64,000 bases of DNA from Gallionella sp. Lineage in GTDB: Bacteria > Pseudomonadota > Gammaproteobacteria > Burkholderiales > Gallionellaceae. The stretch covers positions 1 through 64,000 of the forward strand of contig JAHEDW010000002.1 of assembly GCA_024641025.1 (NCBI GenBank), read 5' to 3'. The position numbers and the translations under genes are program-made. Positions 1-8,736 of this stretch are shown one piece after another; positions within the stretch are counted from its first letter, which is position 1; every line of letters starts with the position of its first letter. The notes beneath the pieces are model-generated. The model worked only from the letters and a program-made list of their open reading frames with translations. It did no database searches and was not told the DNA's origin.

Positions 1-267
1 CTTCAACGTCGGGCGCACGCCGAAGGCATGGGAGTGCTGCAGGGGGTTTCCAGCTTGGGTGTGCGCCCGACGTTGAAGCGGGATGCCAAACCTGTTCTGG
101 AAGTTCACTTGTTCGAATTTTCTCAACAGATATACAACAAGCATATACGCGTGGAATTTTTACATAAGCTGCGCGACGAAGAAAAATATCCTGATGTGGA
201 AACACTTACACGTCACATCGCTATTGATGTTGAAAACGCAAAAAAATGGTTTGAACAACATGACTGA
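1..267 (+). CDS. ribF: Riboflavin kinase/FMN adenylyltransferase, C-terminal end (partial)
   Basis: This is the end of the bifunctional enzyme that phosphorylates riboflavin to FMN and adenylates FMN to FAD in the cytoplasm. Only the last 88 residues lie in the window. They contain the riboflavin-kinase signature [11 protein letters not shown], followed by a beta strand of the type LEVHLFEF and the closing helix, as in the C-terminal flavokinase domain. The 5' part, including the adenylyltransferase domain, is upstream of the window. The stop codon overlaps the ileS start by 8 bases, so the two are co-translated, which is the usual arrangement in proteobacteria. The first 18 bases are an exact inverted copy of bases 61-78, so the sequence before about base 28 may be an assembly artefact. 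Confidence 0.85.
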   Translation, partial: LQRRAHAEGMGVLQGVSSLGVRPTLKRDAKPVLEVHLFEFSQQIYNKHIRVEFLHKLRDEEKYPDVETLTRHIAIDVENAKKWFEQHD

Positions 268-3127
268 TTACAAGAGTACCTTAAATCTACCAGATACCCT
301 TTTCCCGATGCGTGGAGATCTTGCTCGCCGTGAGCCACAGATGGTGGCGCGCTGGCAGGCACAGAAACGCTATGAACAGATCCGCTTGGCCAAACAGGGG
401 AAGCCGAAGTTCATTTTGCACGATGGCCCACCTTATGCAAACGGGGACATCCATATCGGGCATGCAGTAAACAAGATACTCAAGGACATCATCATCAAGA
501 GCAAAACGCTGGCTGGTTTCGACGCACCCTACGTACCTGGTTGGGATTGCCACGGCTTGCCGATTGAGTTGCAGGTCGAGAAGAAACACGGAAAGTCTAT
601 CCCACCTGCGCAATTCCGCGAACTATGCCGTGCATATGCAAAGGAACAGATCGAAAGGCAAAAAAAGGATTTTATTCGCCTCGGTGTGCTGGGTAATTGG
701 GATCATCCCTATCTGACGATGGATTTCAAGACCGAGGCCGATATCATGCGCGCCCTTGGCGGTATCTATCAACACGGTTATCTGTATCAGGGTTACAAGC
801 CGGTTAACTGGTGTCTGGATTGCCAGTCGGCCCTCGCCGAAGCAGAAGTCGAATACGAGGACAAGGTTTCTACCGCAATTGACGTTGCCTTCGAAGTCAA
901 GGACAACCATGCATTGGGGAAGGCTTTTGGCGTGTCGCTGCCGGCTGATGCCAGTGTGCATGCAGTAATCTGGACCACTACGCCGTGGACCTTGCCGGCG
1001 AATCAGGCAGTATGCGTGCACCCTGATCTTGAATATGACTTGATCAAGACTCCGAAGGGTTATTTGATTCTTGCCTATGATCTTGTGGTGACATGTCTTG
1101 CCCGTTATCAGTTGTCAGGCAGCAATGACCGAGGTGACGGAATTGCCGCTTCGTGTAAAGGTTCGGCACTGGAAGGTTTGCTGCTGCAACACCCGTTCAA
1201 TGACCGTGGCGTACAGATAATCTGTGGTGACCATGTTACGCTTGAAGCGGGTACCGGCTTGGTGCATACAGCGCCTGCACATGGTCTGGATGATTATTTT
1301 GTCGGGCTGAAATACAACCTGCCGACTGACAATCCGGTCGGCGCAGATGGCAAGTTTGCTGCGACTGTGCCACTGGTCGCCGGTTTGTTCGTTTGGAAAG
1401 CAAACGATGTGGTGATAGCCGCCCTGCAAACCCGAGGGCAGTTGCTGCACCTTGAAAAGGTGAAGCATAGCTATCCGCATTGCTGGCGCCACAAGTCTCC
1501 GATCATATTTCGTTCAACCCCCCAGTGGTTCATCGGTATGGATAATGTTGGCACTTCCGAAAAACGGGATATCGAGCAATTGATCCGTGAAAAGCGCGCA
1601 CACGCTGCGAAGCCTGAAATGCCGGAAGCCGGCACCCTGCGTGATATGGCTAACAAGGCGGTCGAGCAAACCAGATTCTTCCCGTCTTGGGGACGGGCTC
1701 GTCTCGAAGCAATGATAAAAAATCGTCCCGACTGGTGCGTGTCCCGTCAGAGAAACTGGGGAGTACCGATGCCGCTGTTCGTTCACCGGGAAACTGGCCA
1801 ACTACATCCGCGTACCACAGAACTGCTGGAGCAGGTAGCTTTGCTGGTTGAACGTGATGGTATCGAAGCGTGGTTCAGCCTGAACTCAGTGGACTTGCTG
1901 GGTGCTGAGGCAAGGAATTACAAGAAACTTAGCGATACCCTTGATGTGTGGTTCGACTCTGGAGCCACGCATGCGTCCGTATTACAGCGCCGGGAGGAGT
2001 TGCGTTCCCCAGCTGACTTGTATCTGGAAGGCTCCGACCAGCATCGTGGCTGGTTCCAGTCCTCGCTGCTTACCGGTTGTGCAATCAATGGCCGTGCACC
2101 ATACAATGCTTTGCTGACACATGGCTTTGTGGTTGATGGCAGTGGATACAAGATGTCCAAATCCAAAGGTAACGTGATTGCGCCGCAGAAGATCTTCGAC
2201 ACGCTGGGTGCAGATATTCTTCGCCTATGGACCGCGTCGACCGATTACTCCGGTGAGCTGACCATATCGGATGAAATCCTAAAGCGCGTCGTAGAAAGCT
2301 ACCGGCGTATCCGCAATACCTTACGCTTCCTTCTGGCCAATATCGCCGATTTTGATGTTCAGTACCACGCTTTGCCTGTCGCTGAATGGCTGGAGATCGA
2401 TCGTTATGTACTTACGAGGCTGCACAAGTTGCAGCTCGAGATGAAAAACCATTACTCGGATTATGAGTTTCACCTGGTGGTGCAGAAATTGCAGAATTTT
2501 TGTTCCGAAGACCTGGGTGGCTTCTATCTGGATATCTTGAAGGATCGTTTGTATACCGCTGGAGCCGATTCAGTGGCACGCCGTTCCGCTCAGAATGCGC
2601 TGTTTCATATTGCACACAGCCTGATACGCCTGATGGCCCCAATCTTGAGTTTCACTGCTGAAGAAGCATGGGAAGTATTGAATGGCCATGATGACCAAAG
2701 CGTTTTCATGGGCGAATGGTATAGCTTGCCTGATCCTGAACTCGATGAAAGTTCGATAGACGCATGGCTGAAGATAACTGCTTGGCGGGCGAAGGTTAAC
2801 AAGCAATTGGAAGAGGCGCGCAGCGCCGGTTTGATCGGCTCTGCACTTGCTGCAGAGGTGGATGTCAATGTTGCGGGTTCAGATTACGACGTGCTCGCTC
2901 GGCTCGGTGATGATTTGCGACTGGTTTTGATCACTTCACGTGCATCAGTTCATCGGGTTGCGACTGAAGCTGAGCAGCATATCGATGTCTCTGCAAGCCT
3001 CCATGACAAGTGTGAACGCTGCTGGCATTATCGAGACGATGTAGGTGCCGATATCCTGCATCCCACTTTGTGCGGCCGCTGTGTGAGTAATTTATATGGC
3101 AATGGGGAGGCACGGCGATATGCTTAG
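260..3127 (+). CDS. ileS: Isoleucyl-tRNA synthetase
   Basis: Charges tRNA-Ile with isoleucine in the cytoplasm and edits mischarged valine. The 955 residues are close to the 938 of E. coli IleS. The class I signatures are present: a HIGH-type motif in [13 protein letters not shown] near residue 65 and KMSKSKGN near residue 630. The C-terminal zinc ribbon is intact, with cysteine pairs in CERCWHY and LCGRC. The CP1 editing domain lies between them, with [11 protein letters not shown]. The start is the ATG at 260, because the family N-terminus [19 protein letters not shown] begins just after it; a longer reading frame extends upstream but only overlaps ribF. The gene overlaps ribF by 8 bases and lspA by 8 bases, so it is part of a tightly packed operon. 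Confidence 0.97.
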   Translation: MTDYKSTLNLPDTLFPMRGDLARREPQMVARWQAQKRYEQIRLAKQGKPKFILHDGPPYANGDIHIGHAVNKILKDIIIKSKTLAGFDAPYVPGWDCHGLPIELQVEKKHGKSIPPAQFRELCRAYAKEQIERQKKDFIRLGVLGNWDHPYLTMDFKTEADIMRALGGIYQHGYLYQGYKPVNWCLDCQSALAEAEVEYEDKVSTAIDVAFEVKDNHALGKAFGVSLPADASVHAVIWTTTPWTLPANQAVCVHPDLEYDLIKTPKGYLILAYDLVVTCLARYQLSGSNDRGDGIAASCKGSALEGLLLQHPFNDRGVQIICGDHVTLEAGTGLVHTAPAHGLDDYFVGLKYNLPTDNPVGADGKFAATVPLVAGLFVWKANDVVIAALQTRGQLLHLEKVKHSYPHCWRHKSPIIFRSTPQWFIGMDNVGTSEKRDIEQLIREKRAHAAKPEMPEAGTLRDMANKAVEQTRFFPSWGRARLEAMIKNRPDWCVSRQRNWGVPMPLFVHRETGQLHPRTTELLEQVALLVERDGIEAWFSLNSVDLLGAEARNYKKLSDTLDVWFDSGATHASVLQRREELRSPADLYLEGSDQHRGWFQSSLLTGCAINGRAPYNALLTHGFVVDGSGYKMSKSKGNVIAPQKIFDTLGADILRLWTASTDYSGELTISDEILKRVVESYRRIRNTLRFLLANIADFDVQYHALPVAEWLEIDRYVLTRLHKLQLEMKNHYSDYEFHLVVQKLQNFCSEDLGGFYLDILKDRLYTAGADSVARRSAQNALFHIAHSLIRLMAPILSFTAEEAWEVLNGHDDQSVFMGEWYSLPDPELDESSIDAWLKITAWRAKVNKQLEEARSAGLIGSALAAEVDVNVAGSDYDVLARLGDDLRLVLITSRASVHRVATEAEQHIDVSASLHDKCERCWHYRDDVGADILHPTLCGRCVSNLYGNGEARRYA

Positions 3128-3596
3128 CCGCTGGCTGGGCTTAAGTGCATTGGTGATTGTCCTCGATCAGTTGAGCAAGGCATGGATCATCAGTCATTTC
3201 GGTTATGGAGAGACACTGGTTGTCATTGGCGTATTCAATCTGGTACTGGTGCATAATACTGGTGCCGCATTCAGTTTTCTGAGCGATGCCGGCGGAATGC
3301 AGCGTTGGTTGTTCAGCATAATCGCAATAGTCGCTTCTGCCTGGATAGTCTGGTTGTTGCGAAGGCATGCAATGCAAACGCTTTTCGCGTTGGCATTGAG
3401 CATGATTCTTGGCGGCGCCCTGGGAAACCTAATTGATCGTATATCCTATGGTTATGTGGTCGACTTCTTGCAGTTTCACTGGGATGATCATTACTTTCCT
3501 GCTTTCAACATTGCCGATTCCGCCATTACCTGCGGGGCTTTTATTTTAATATTTGACAGTTTACGGGGAAAACGACATGGAACTTCTGCTGGCTAA
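3120..3596 (+). CDS. lspA: Lipoprotein signal peptidase (signal peptidase II)
   Basis: Inner-membrane aspartyl protease that removes the signal peptide of prolipoproteins after lipid attachment. The 158-residue protein has four predicted membrane helices. The conserved boxes are visible: VLDQLSKAW near residue 15, [11 protein letters not shown] near 50, the GNLIDRI box near 110, and FNIADSAI near 135. The two catalytic aspartates are expected in the last two boxes. The start at 3120 is preceded by GGGAGG and fits the family length; an upstream in-frame ATG would add eight residues. It overlaps ileS by 8 bases and ispH by 20 bases. Likely substrates in this window include the three lipoproteins encoded at about 22, 23 and 62 kb. 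Confidence 0.95.
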   Translation: MLSRWLGLSALVIVLDQLSKAWIISHFGYGETLVVIGVFNLVLVHNTGAAFSFLSDAGGMQRWLFSIIAIVASAWIVWLLRRHAMQTLFALALSMILGGALGNLIDRISYGYVVDFLQFHWDDHYFPAFNIADSAITCGAFILIFDSLRGKRHGTSAG

Positions 3597-4515
3597 CCCA
3601 CGCGGATTTTGTGCCGGAGTCGATCGCGCCATCGAGATCGTGGAGCGCGCACTTGAACTGCATGGCGCACCGATTTATGTGCGTCACGAAGTGGTACATA
3701 ATAAATTTGTCGTTGACGGCCTGCGCAACAAAGGTGCAATCTTCATTGAAGATCTGGCTGATGTACCGAGCGGGAGTATCCTGATCTTTAGTGCACATGG
3801 TGTATCTCAGGCGGTGCGCCAGGAGGCTGAGGCTCGCGGCTTGATAGTGTTCGATGCAACTTGCCCGCTGGTGACCAAGGTACATATCGAAGTATCGCGG
3901 ATGCGCGAGCAAGGAAAAGAAATCGTCATGATCGGCCATGCGGGTCATCCGGAAGTCGAAGGGACCATGGGCCAGAGCAGCGGAGGAATGCATCTGGTTG
4001 AAACACCTGAAGATGTTGGACTTCTTCGGGTAAGCGACGAGCAAAATCTGGCTTACGTGACGCAGACAACGCTTTCTGTTGATGATGCCAGTATGATAAT
4101 CGCCGCCCTTAAGACACGTTTTCCTTTCATTACCGGTCCGAAGAAAGACGATATCTGTTATGCGACGCAAAACCGTCAGGATGCGGTGAAACTGTTGGTC
4201 AAGCAGTGCGATGTTGTAATCGTGGTGGGTTCTCTGAACAGTTCGAATTCAAACCGTTTGCGCGAAGTCGCAGCGAATGTCGGCGTGCCCGCGTATCTGG
4301 TTAATGATGCCGAGGAATTACGGCCGGAATGGTTCTCTGGCAAGGGCAAAGTCGGCATCACTGCAGGAGCTTCCGCGCCCGAAGTTCTGGTACGTGGTGT
4401 TATTGCCCGACTAGAGCAGATGGGAGGGGGAAAAGTTGTCGAGTTGCAAGGCATAGTTGAGAATGTTGTATTTCCCTTGCCCAAGTCGCTGGCGCCGATC
4501 ATGGAAAAGCGCTGA
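3577..4515 (+). CDS. ispH: 4-hydroxy-3-methylbut-2-enyl diphosphate reductase
   Basis: Last step of the MEP (non-mevalonate) isoprenoid pathway: it reduces HMBPP to a mixture of isopentenyl and dimethylallyl diphosphate using a 4Fe-4S cluster in the cytoplasm. The 312-residue protein carries the three cluster cysteines in NPRGFCAGV (Cys12), [10 protein letters not shown] and [10 protein letters not shown]. It also has the histidine motifs [11 protein letters not shown] and FSAHGVS and the substrate-binding SSNSNRL. The start at 3577 is chosen because [14 protein letters not shown] is the canonical N-terminus and it follows the purine-rich ACGGGGAA. The gene overlaps the end of lspA by 20 bases in another frame, a common ileS-lspA-ispH arrangement. 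Confidence 0.97.
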   Translation: MELLLANPRGFCAGVDRAIEIVERALELHGAPIYVRHEVVHNKFVVDGLRNKGAIFIEDLADVPSGSILIFSAHGVSQAVRQEAEARGLIVFDATCPLVTKVHIEVSRMREQGKEIVMIGHAGHPEVEGTMGQSSGGMHLVETPEDVGLLRVSDEQNLAYVTQTTLSVDDASMIIAALKTRFPFITGPKKDDICYATQNRQDAVKLLVKQCDVVIVVGSLNSSNSNRLREVAANVGVPAYLVNDAEELRPEWFSGKGKVGITAGASAPEVLVRGVIARLEQMGGGKVVELQGIVENVVFPLPKSLAPIMEKR

Positions 4516-4541
4516 ATCATTTACGGACGATTTGCTGATAC

Positions 4542-5621
4542 GTGAAAGCCGATTTCCTCATCATAGGTGGCGGCGTGATCGGCCTGACCTGTGCTCAATC
4601 CCTTCTGCTATCAGGTTATCGCGTTACATTGATTGAACGCCATGCTGTCGGACAAGAAGCATCTTGGGCAGGTGGCGGAATCCTCTCGCCTTTGTGTCCA
4701 TGGGATTATCCGGACCCGGTCACCCGGTTGGCGCTTCGAAGCATGGGTATGTTCAGTGACGCAGCAGCCAGGCTGCAAGCAGCAACAGGGATTGACCCAG
4801 AATATCAGCGCTGTGGTATGTTGCTTGTGCCTCCCTTTCAGCAAGAGCTTGCAGAACAATGGTGTGCGAAACATCGATTTGGTTTGCGTCTAGAGGCGCT
4901 TGCGGATCACTTACCTCATCAGAAGGGCCGACAATACAGTGACAAAGGTTTGCTGTTGCCTGAAATAGCGCAAATCCGAAACCCGCGCTTGTTAAAAGCC
5001 TTGAATGAACATGTGCGCATGCTGGGTGGTGTGATACTGGAACATCATGAGGCGCAAAAGTTCGAACTGGAAGGAGACCGTATTACCGGCTTGCAAAGCA
5101 CGCAGGGAAGGTTGGGTGCTGATGCGTATATCGTGACGGCGGGAGCATGGAGCAAGGTTTTGCTCGGTGAGCATGCACTTGGCATGGACATCCGTCCAAT
5201 AAGAGGCCAAATACTCTTGTTCAAATTCGACAAACCGCCGTTCCAGAAAATCCTCCTAAAAGAGAATCTGTATCTCATTCCTCGCCGTGATGGCCATGTT
5301 CTGGTTGGCAGCACCCTTGAAGATGTTGGTTTTGACAAGTCTGTTACTGTCGAGGCGCGTGATAACTTGTTACTGCGGGTACGGGAAATTTTTCCGGATT
5401 GGAATGGAATAGTCCCTGTAAAACATTGGGCCGGATTTCGTCCAGGTTCGCCAGACAACATCCCGGTAATTGGGCAACACCCAAGCCTGAACAACCTCTA
5501 TGTCAACAGCGGACATTTCCGTTACGGCGTAACCATGTCTTTTGCTAGCGCGGAATTGTTGACCAATGAGATTGCAGGCAAGCCACAGTCCTTGCCAATT
5601 GATGAGTACCGATGGACCTAG
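4542..5621 (+). CDS. thiO: Glycine oxidase ThiO-type FAD-dependent amine oxidoreductase
   Basis: Probable FAD enzyme of the DAO family that oxidises glycine to iminoglycine for the thiazole part of thiamine. The N-terminus has the dinucleotide-binding fold FLIIGGGVIGLTCAQ, followed by an ERH motif and EASWAGGGILSPL, typical of ThiO. Near the C-terminus, HWAGFRPGSPDNIPVIG and the glycine-rich NSGHFRYGVT complete the FAD site. At 359 residues it matches the family. The start is a GTG at 4542, 26 bases after ispH, with only a weak ribosome-binding site. No other thiamine gene is in the window, so the exact substrate is inferred from sequence similarity; another small D- or glycine-type amino acid remains possible. 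Confidence 0.82.
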   Translation: MKADFLIIGGGVIGLTCAQSLLLSGYRVTLIERHAVGQEASWAGGGILSPLCPWDYPDPVTRLALRSMGMFSDAAARLQAATGIDPEYQRCGMLLVPPFQQELAEQWCAKHRFGLRLEALADHLPHQKGRQYSDKGLLLPEIAQIRNPRLLKALNEHVRMLGGVILEHHEAQKFELEGDRITGLQSTQGRLGADAYIVTAGAWSKVLLGEHALGMDIRPIRGQILLFKFDKPPFQKILLKENLYLIPRRDGHVLVGSTLEDVGFDKSVTVEARDNLLLRVREIFPDWNGIVPVKHWAGFRPGSPDNIPVIGQHPSLNNLYVNSGHFRYGVTMSFASAELLTNEIAGKPQSLPIDEYRWT

Positions 5622-5773
5622 CGTTTGAAAATATCGGCGAAAGTAGAACTGATATGAGCTTGGTCAAAGCAGTTTGCAGAAAAGCATGCCAAATTAGATT
5701 TCAAAGTGCTTTCGCTTCGTCGCTACGCAGTTAATAGTTCATTGAAGGTTAAAATGCACGATATCCTGTAGCG

Positions 5774-6184
5774 TCAAGTCCTTGCCTTCGGGGTGGACGC
5801 CATGTGTTCAGCGATCGCGGCTGTTATTATGGAGTTCAGAGCCTTGAATTTCATGGTATTTTCCCCGAGAGACTTCTTGCCTTTTTCAAACAAGGAAGCT
5901 TTCTGTGAAATACTTTCCTGTGCCTTCTCCGTCTGATTATCTGGCAATGAGACACGGTACAAGTCCTCGACATACCGGTACATCGCGTCAGTAGCCTTCC
6001 ATAGACCGTCCTCATCTGAGAGTTCTAGCAACCCAGATTTGGTAAAGTCACGAAATATTTGTGCAACAGAATCAATATCCTGCCCTATCCAAGGAGCAGG
6101 TTCTGAACTTTGAGGGTTTGTAAAGTACAAGGCGAATTTAATATGTAATGGTTTTCTGATTAGAAACTGCTCTTTACTTGTCAT
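5774..6184 (-). CDS. Hypothetical protein, no recognised family
   Basis: A 136-residue reading frame that I do not recognise. The product is hydrophilic with no signal peptide or membrane helix. The N-terminal third contains a run of aromatic residues and a possible small helical domain, and the C-terminal third is lysine- and alanine-rich. An ATG at 6184 follows a G-rich stretch (TTGGGGGCC) that could act as a weak ribosome-binding site. The gene stands alone between thiO and tRNA-Thr in a region noticeably richer in A and T than its surroundings, which would fit acquired DNA. A 14-base palindrome lies 43 bases upstream. Whether it is translated cannot be judged from sequence alone. Confidence 0.5.
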   Translation of the reverse strand: MTSKEQFLIRKPLHIKFALYFTNPQSSEPAPWIGQDIDSVAQIFRDFTKSGLLELSDEDGLWKATDAMYRYVEDLYRVSLPDNQTEKAQESISQKASLFEKGKKSLGENTMKFKALNSIITAAIAEHMASTPKART

Positions 6185-6226
6185 GTGGCCCCCAATTAAG
6201 TTTCTTTGATAAAACTACCAGTACCA

Positions 6227-6240
6227 AGCTGTTAACAGCT
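6227..6240. promoter_or_regulatory. Perfect 14-base palindrome, possible operator
   Basis: AGCTGTTAACAGCT is an exact palindrome lying 43 bases upstream of the start of the orphan gene at 5774-6184. Its size and place would suit a dimeric repressor, but no regulator gene is adjacent and no second copy was noticed. Confidence 0.25.
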
Positions 6241-6465
6241 GCAATGCTTTATGCTTTCTTGTAATTCATTTAAGCACTGAAATGTTGCAGAATTATTACC
6301 ATGCTAAGATAGTGGTTAAGTTCAAAAGTTCCTTGATTGAAACATTCAGGTGAAGATTCAAATTCTATGCGCTAAAAGGGGTGCTGGTTGAAACTTGAAG
6401 AACTAGATACGTATTAATCCCGGAAACGGACTGAAAATCATACCAATATTCACAGCCATCTCTGC

Positions 6466-6493
6466 TTGACAATCGGCTTTTGGAATATATATG
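6466..6493 (+). promoter_or_regulatory. Sigma-70-like promoter candidate
   Basis: A consensus minus-35 hexamer TTGACA is followed after 16 bases by TATATG, which shares four of six bases with the minus-10 consensus. It points towards tRNA-Thr, which begins 90 bases further on, and could provide a second transcription start for it. Confidence 0.35.
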
Positions 6494-6564
6494 AAGCCCG
6501 TTCAATATTGATTAACGATCATTGCTGGCAGGAATACCACTGGCACTAATCACTGCGTGTCCTC

Positions 6565-6570
6565 TATAAT
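6565..6570 (+). promoter_or_regulatory. Minus-10 box of the tRNA-Thr promoter
   Basis: A perfect TATAAT ends 13 bases before the first base of tRNA-Thr, the right distance for a short-leader tRNA transcript. No good minus-35 hexamer sits 17 bases upstream. Confidence 0.5.
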
Positions 6571-6583
6571 CAATAGCTTCAGC

Positions 6584-6659
6584 GCTGGAGTAGCTCAGTT
6601 GGTAGAGCAACGCACTCGTAACGCGTAGGTCGGAGGTTCGATTCCTCTCTCCAGCACCA
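6584..6659 (+). tRNA. tRNA-Thr (anticodon CGT)
   Basis: The 76-base sequence folds as a cloverleaf. The acceptor stem is GCTGGAG with CTCCAGC, the D arm holds AGTTGGTAGA, the anticodon loop is CTCGTAA with anticodon CGT reading ACG codons, and the T arm holds GGTTCGATT. The 3' CCA is encoded. The anticodon stem closes with one A-C mismatch next to the loop. It is a single-copy locus with no integrase or att-like repeat nearby. Confidence 0.95.
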
Positions 6660-6857
6660 CTCAATTTTTTGACCTGCAAGAATATAATTACGCTGGTGAT
6701 TGTCTGAAACCGTACATGAAGCCAAAAAATGGTTGCGACATCTGCATGAGATCACTTCATTATTTAGAAATCCAACCTGATGCCGAGCGTATTTTCGTTC
6801 AAATTGGTCTTATGGCTAGTTAGTATTTCAACCCATGCAACATGGTAGGGAGACAGC

Positions 6858-8036
6858 ATGTCTGTAGTACAGCACGGTAAGCCAAAGAAATTTATGCGCT
6901 ACTTTATGTGGCTGGCTGGTCTAGCATTATTGGTACTTTCAGTCTGGTACTTTATGCGTCCTGACCCACTAGTGGTTCAACTATACAGTGTCGAGCGCGG
7001 ACTGGTAGAGGCTACAGTGAGTAATACCCGTGCAGGAACAGTCAAGGCATGCCGGCGGGCTAAGTTGGCGGCTGCTGTAGGTGGGCAGATTGAACACCTG
7101 CTGGTGAAAAAGGGCCAGCGGGTCAAGCATGGCCAAGTGTTGCTGGAATTGTGGAACGACGACCTTCGCGCACAGGAACGTCTTGCGCAAGAACAGCTTG
7201 GCACTGCGCAGACACTGGCTAAGCAGGCTTGTTTGCAGGCTGACCTGGCTGAAAATGAAGCCGAGCGTGCACGCAAGTTGAGGGAAAGCGGATTCATCTC
7301 ATCCGAAGGTTTGGAGCAGAAAATTTCGGCTTCCAAGGTGAGCCGTGCTGGATGTGATGCTGCACTGAGTCAAATTGAACAAAGTAGGTCGCGTATCGCA
7401 GTTGCCCGTGCAAGCCTGGAGCGTATGGTGCTGCGTGCGCCTTTCGGCGGCATTGTGGCTGACATCAGCGGCGAATTGGGTGAGTACGCAACACCTTCAC
7501 CCCCCGGGATTCCTACTTTGCCCGCGATAGACTTGATTGATGATAGTTGCATGTTCGTCAGTGCACCCATTGACGAAGTGGATGCAGCGAATATTAGGGT
7601 GGGGCAAGTGGGTCGTATTACACTGGATGCCATAAAGGGAAAATCATTTAACGGAAAGGTCAAGCGGATCTCACCATATGTGCTGGAGCTTGAGAAACAG
7701 GCGCGTACAGTTGAAGTTGAAGTGGAGTTTGTCGGGCCACCAAACGATGAGATTCTATTGGTCGGTTACAGTGCGGATGTCGAGATCGTGCATGAATCGC
7801 GAGCGAACGTGCTGCGTATCCCGACCCAAACCTTGCTGGAAGGCAATCGTGTGCTTCTTTTTCAAGACAATGGATTACTCGAAGAGCGCACGGTGACGAC
7901 AGGGTTGGCCAACTGGGAGCAAACCGAGGTGACTTCGGGCCTGAAGGAAGGTGACCGCATCGTGCTTTCTCTTGACCGGGAAGGAGTTAAGGCCGGTGTG
8001 CACGTGCAACCGGAAGTCAATAATAGCGGCAAATGA
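6858..8036 (+). CDS. Periplasmic membrane-fusion protein of an ABC exporter (HlyD/MacA family)
   Basis: Adaptor subunit linking an inner-membrane ABC transporter to an outer-membrane channel. The 392 residues begin with a positively charged N-terminus and one membrane anchor at about residues 13-30. A lipoyl-like half domain follows (AAVGGQIEHLLVKKGQRVKHGQVL), then a long coiled-coil hairpin rich in Ala, Glu and Arg at about 100-185, then the second lipoyl half (LRAPFGGIVADI) and beta-barrel domains. It is the first gene of a four-gene run with the ATPase and two permeases, so a MacA-like role is clear. The cargo is unknown. No TolC-type gene is in the window, so the outer-membrane channel is presumably encoded elsewhere. 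Confidence 0.88.
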   Translation: MSVVQHGKPKKFMRYFMWLAGLALLVLSVWYFMRPDPLVVQLYSVERGLVEATVSNTRAGTVKACRRAKLAAAVGGQIEHLLVKKGQRVKHGQVLLELWNDDLRAQERLAQEQLGTAQTLAKQACLQADLAENEAERARKLRESGFISSEGLEQKISASKVSRAGCDAALSQIEQSRSRIAVARASLERMVLRAPFGGIVADISGELGEYATPSPPGIPTLPAIDLIDDSCMFVSAPIDEVDAANIRVGQVGRITLDAIKGKSFNGKVKRISPYVLELEKQARTVEVEVEFVGPPNDEILLVGYSADVEIVHESRANVLRIPTQTLLEGNRVLLFQDNGLLEERTVTTGLANWEQTEVTSGLKEGDRIVLSLDREGVKAGVHVQPEVNNSGK

Positions 8037-8049
8037 AAAATTTCCTACC

Positions 8050-8736
8050 ATGATCGAATTGGCCAAGGTCAGTCGTATCTTTGATGTCGGCGATCAGCAG
8101 GTTGCTGCGCTACGTGACATAGACTTGAGCATTGCCAAAGGCGATTATGTCTCCATCATGGGACCTTCCGGCTCAGGCAAGTCCACACTCTTAAACATGA
8201 TTGGCCTATTGGATCGACCGAGTTCAGGTACCTATCTTTTAGGGGGGGGCAACGTCACCGATCTGAATGACCAGCAACAAGCAAAGGTGCGAAGTGAAAT
8301 GATTGGCTTCGTGTTCCAGGCCTTCCATCTGGTTCCGCGTCTGACTGCATCAATGAATATCGAGTTGCCGCTGATTTTGGCCGGTATCGCGGTAGAGGAA
8401 CGCAAGTCGCGTGTTGAGGAATTGCTGAAGAATTATGGTCTAAGTGATCGTGCCGATCACAGGCCCGACCAACTATCTGGCGGACAACGTCAGCGTGTTG
8501 CGATCGCACGTGCTACCTGCATGCATCCCGCAGTTTTGCTTGCGGACGAGCCGACCGGAAATCTAGATCAGGCTACTGGCAAGGAAGTGATGAATCTGCT
8601 CGAGGAATTGGTCGCTCAACAAGTTGCGTTGATTGTGGTTACCCATGACCCTGCCATCGGTGGGCGCGCCCATCGGCAGTTGCATATGGTGGATGGCCAG
8701 ATCATCAGCGAGTCCGCCAAGGGAGTAGCTGCATGA
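8050..8736 (+). CDS. ABC transporter ATP-binding protein (MacB/LolD type)
   Basis: ATPase that drives the export system of this operon. In 228 residues it shows Walker A GPSGSGKST, the Q-loop in FVFQAFHL, the ABC signature LSGGQRQR, Walker B VLLADEPTGNLD and the switch histidine in VVTHD. These are typical of the MacB/LolD/FtsE subfamily that works by mechanotransmission rather than by moving substrate through the membrane. The ATG at 8050 is chosen because the canonical N-terminus IELAKVSRIF begins there; longer frames reach back into the fusion-protein gene. It ends 4 bases inside the next gene, an ATGA junction that indicates translational coupling. Confidence 0.92.
   Translation: MIELAKVSRIFDVGDQQVAALRDIDLSIAKGDYVSIMGPSGSGKSTLLNMIGLLDRPSSGTYLLGGGNVTDLNDQQQAKVRSEMIGFVFQAFHLVPRLTASMNIELPLILAGIAVEERKSRVEELLKNYGLSDRADHRPDQLSGGQRQRVAIARATCMHPAVLLADEPTGNLDQATGKEVMNLLEELVAQQVALIVVTHDPAIGGRAHRQLHMVDGQIISESAKGVAA

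Larger units (their letters stand above)
6185..6583. other. AT-rich intergenic stretch before tRNA-Thr
   Basis: About 400 bases without a supportable gene. It holds a perfect palindrome at 6227-6240 and two promoter-like elements, at 6466-6493 and 6565-6570, all described separately. Nothing else is recognised. Confidence 0.6.

Noticed and set aside
3541-4170. A 209-codon open frame on the minus strand opposite ispH.
   Set aside because: It lies wholly within the well-defined ispH gene, has no recognisable protein features, and is explained by the codon use of ispH.
6584-6659. tRNA-Thr considered as the attachment site of a genomic island.
   Set aside because: No integrase gene and no duplicated tRNA 3' end were found on either side; the adjoining ABC operon and earP-efp are core-type genes.
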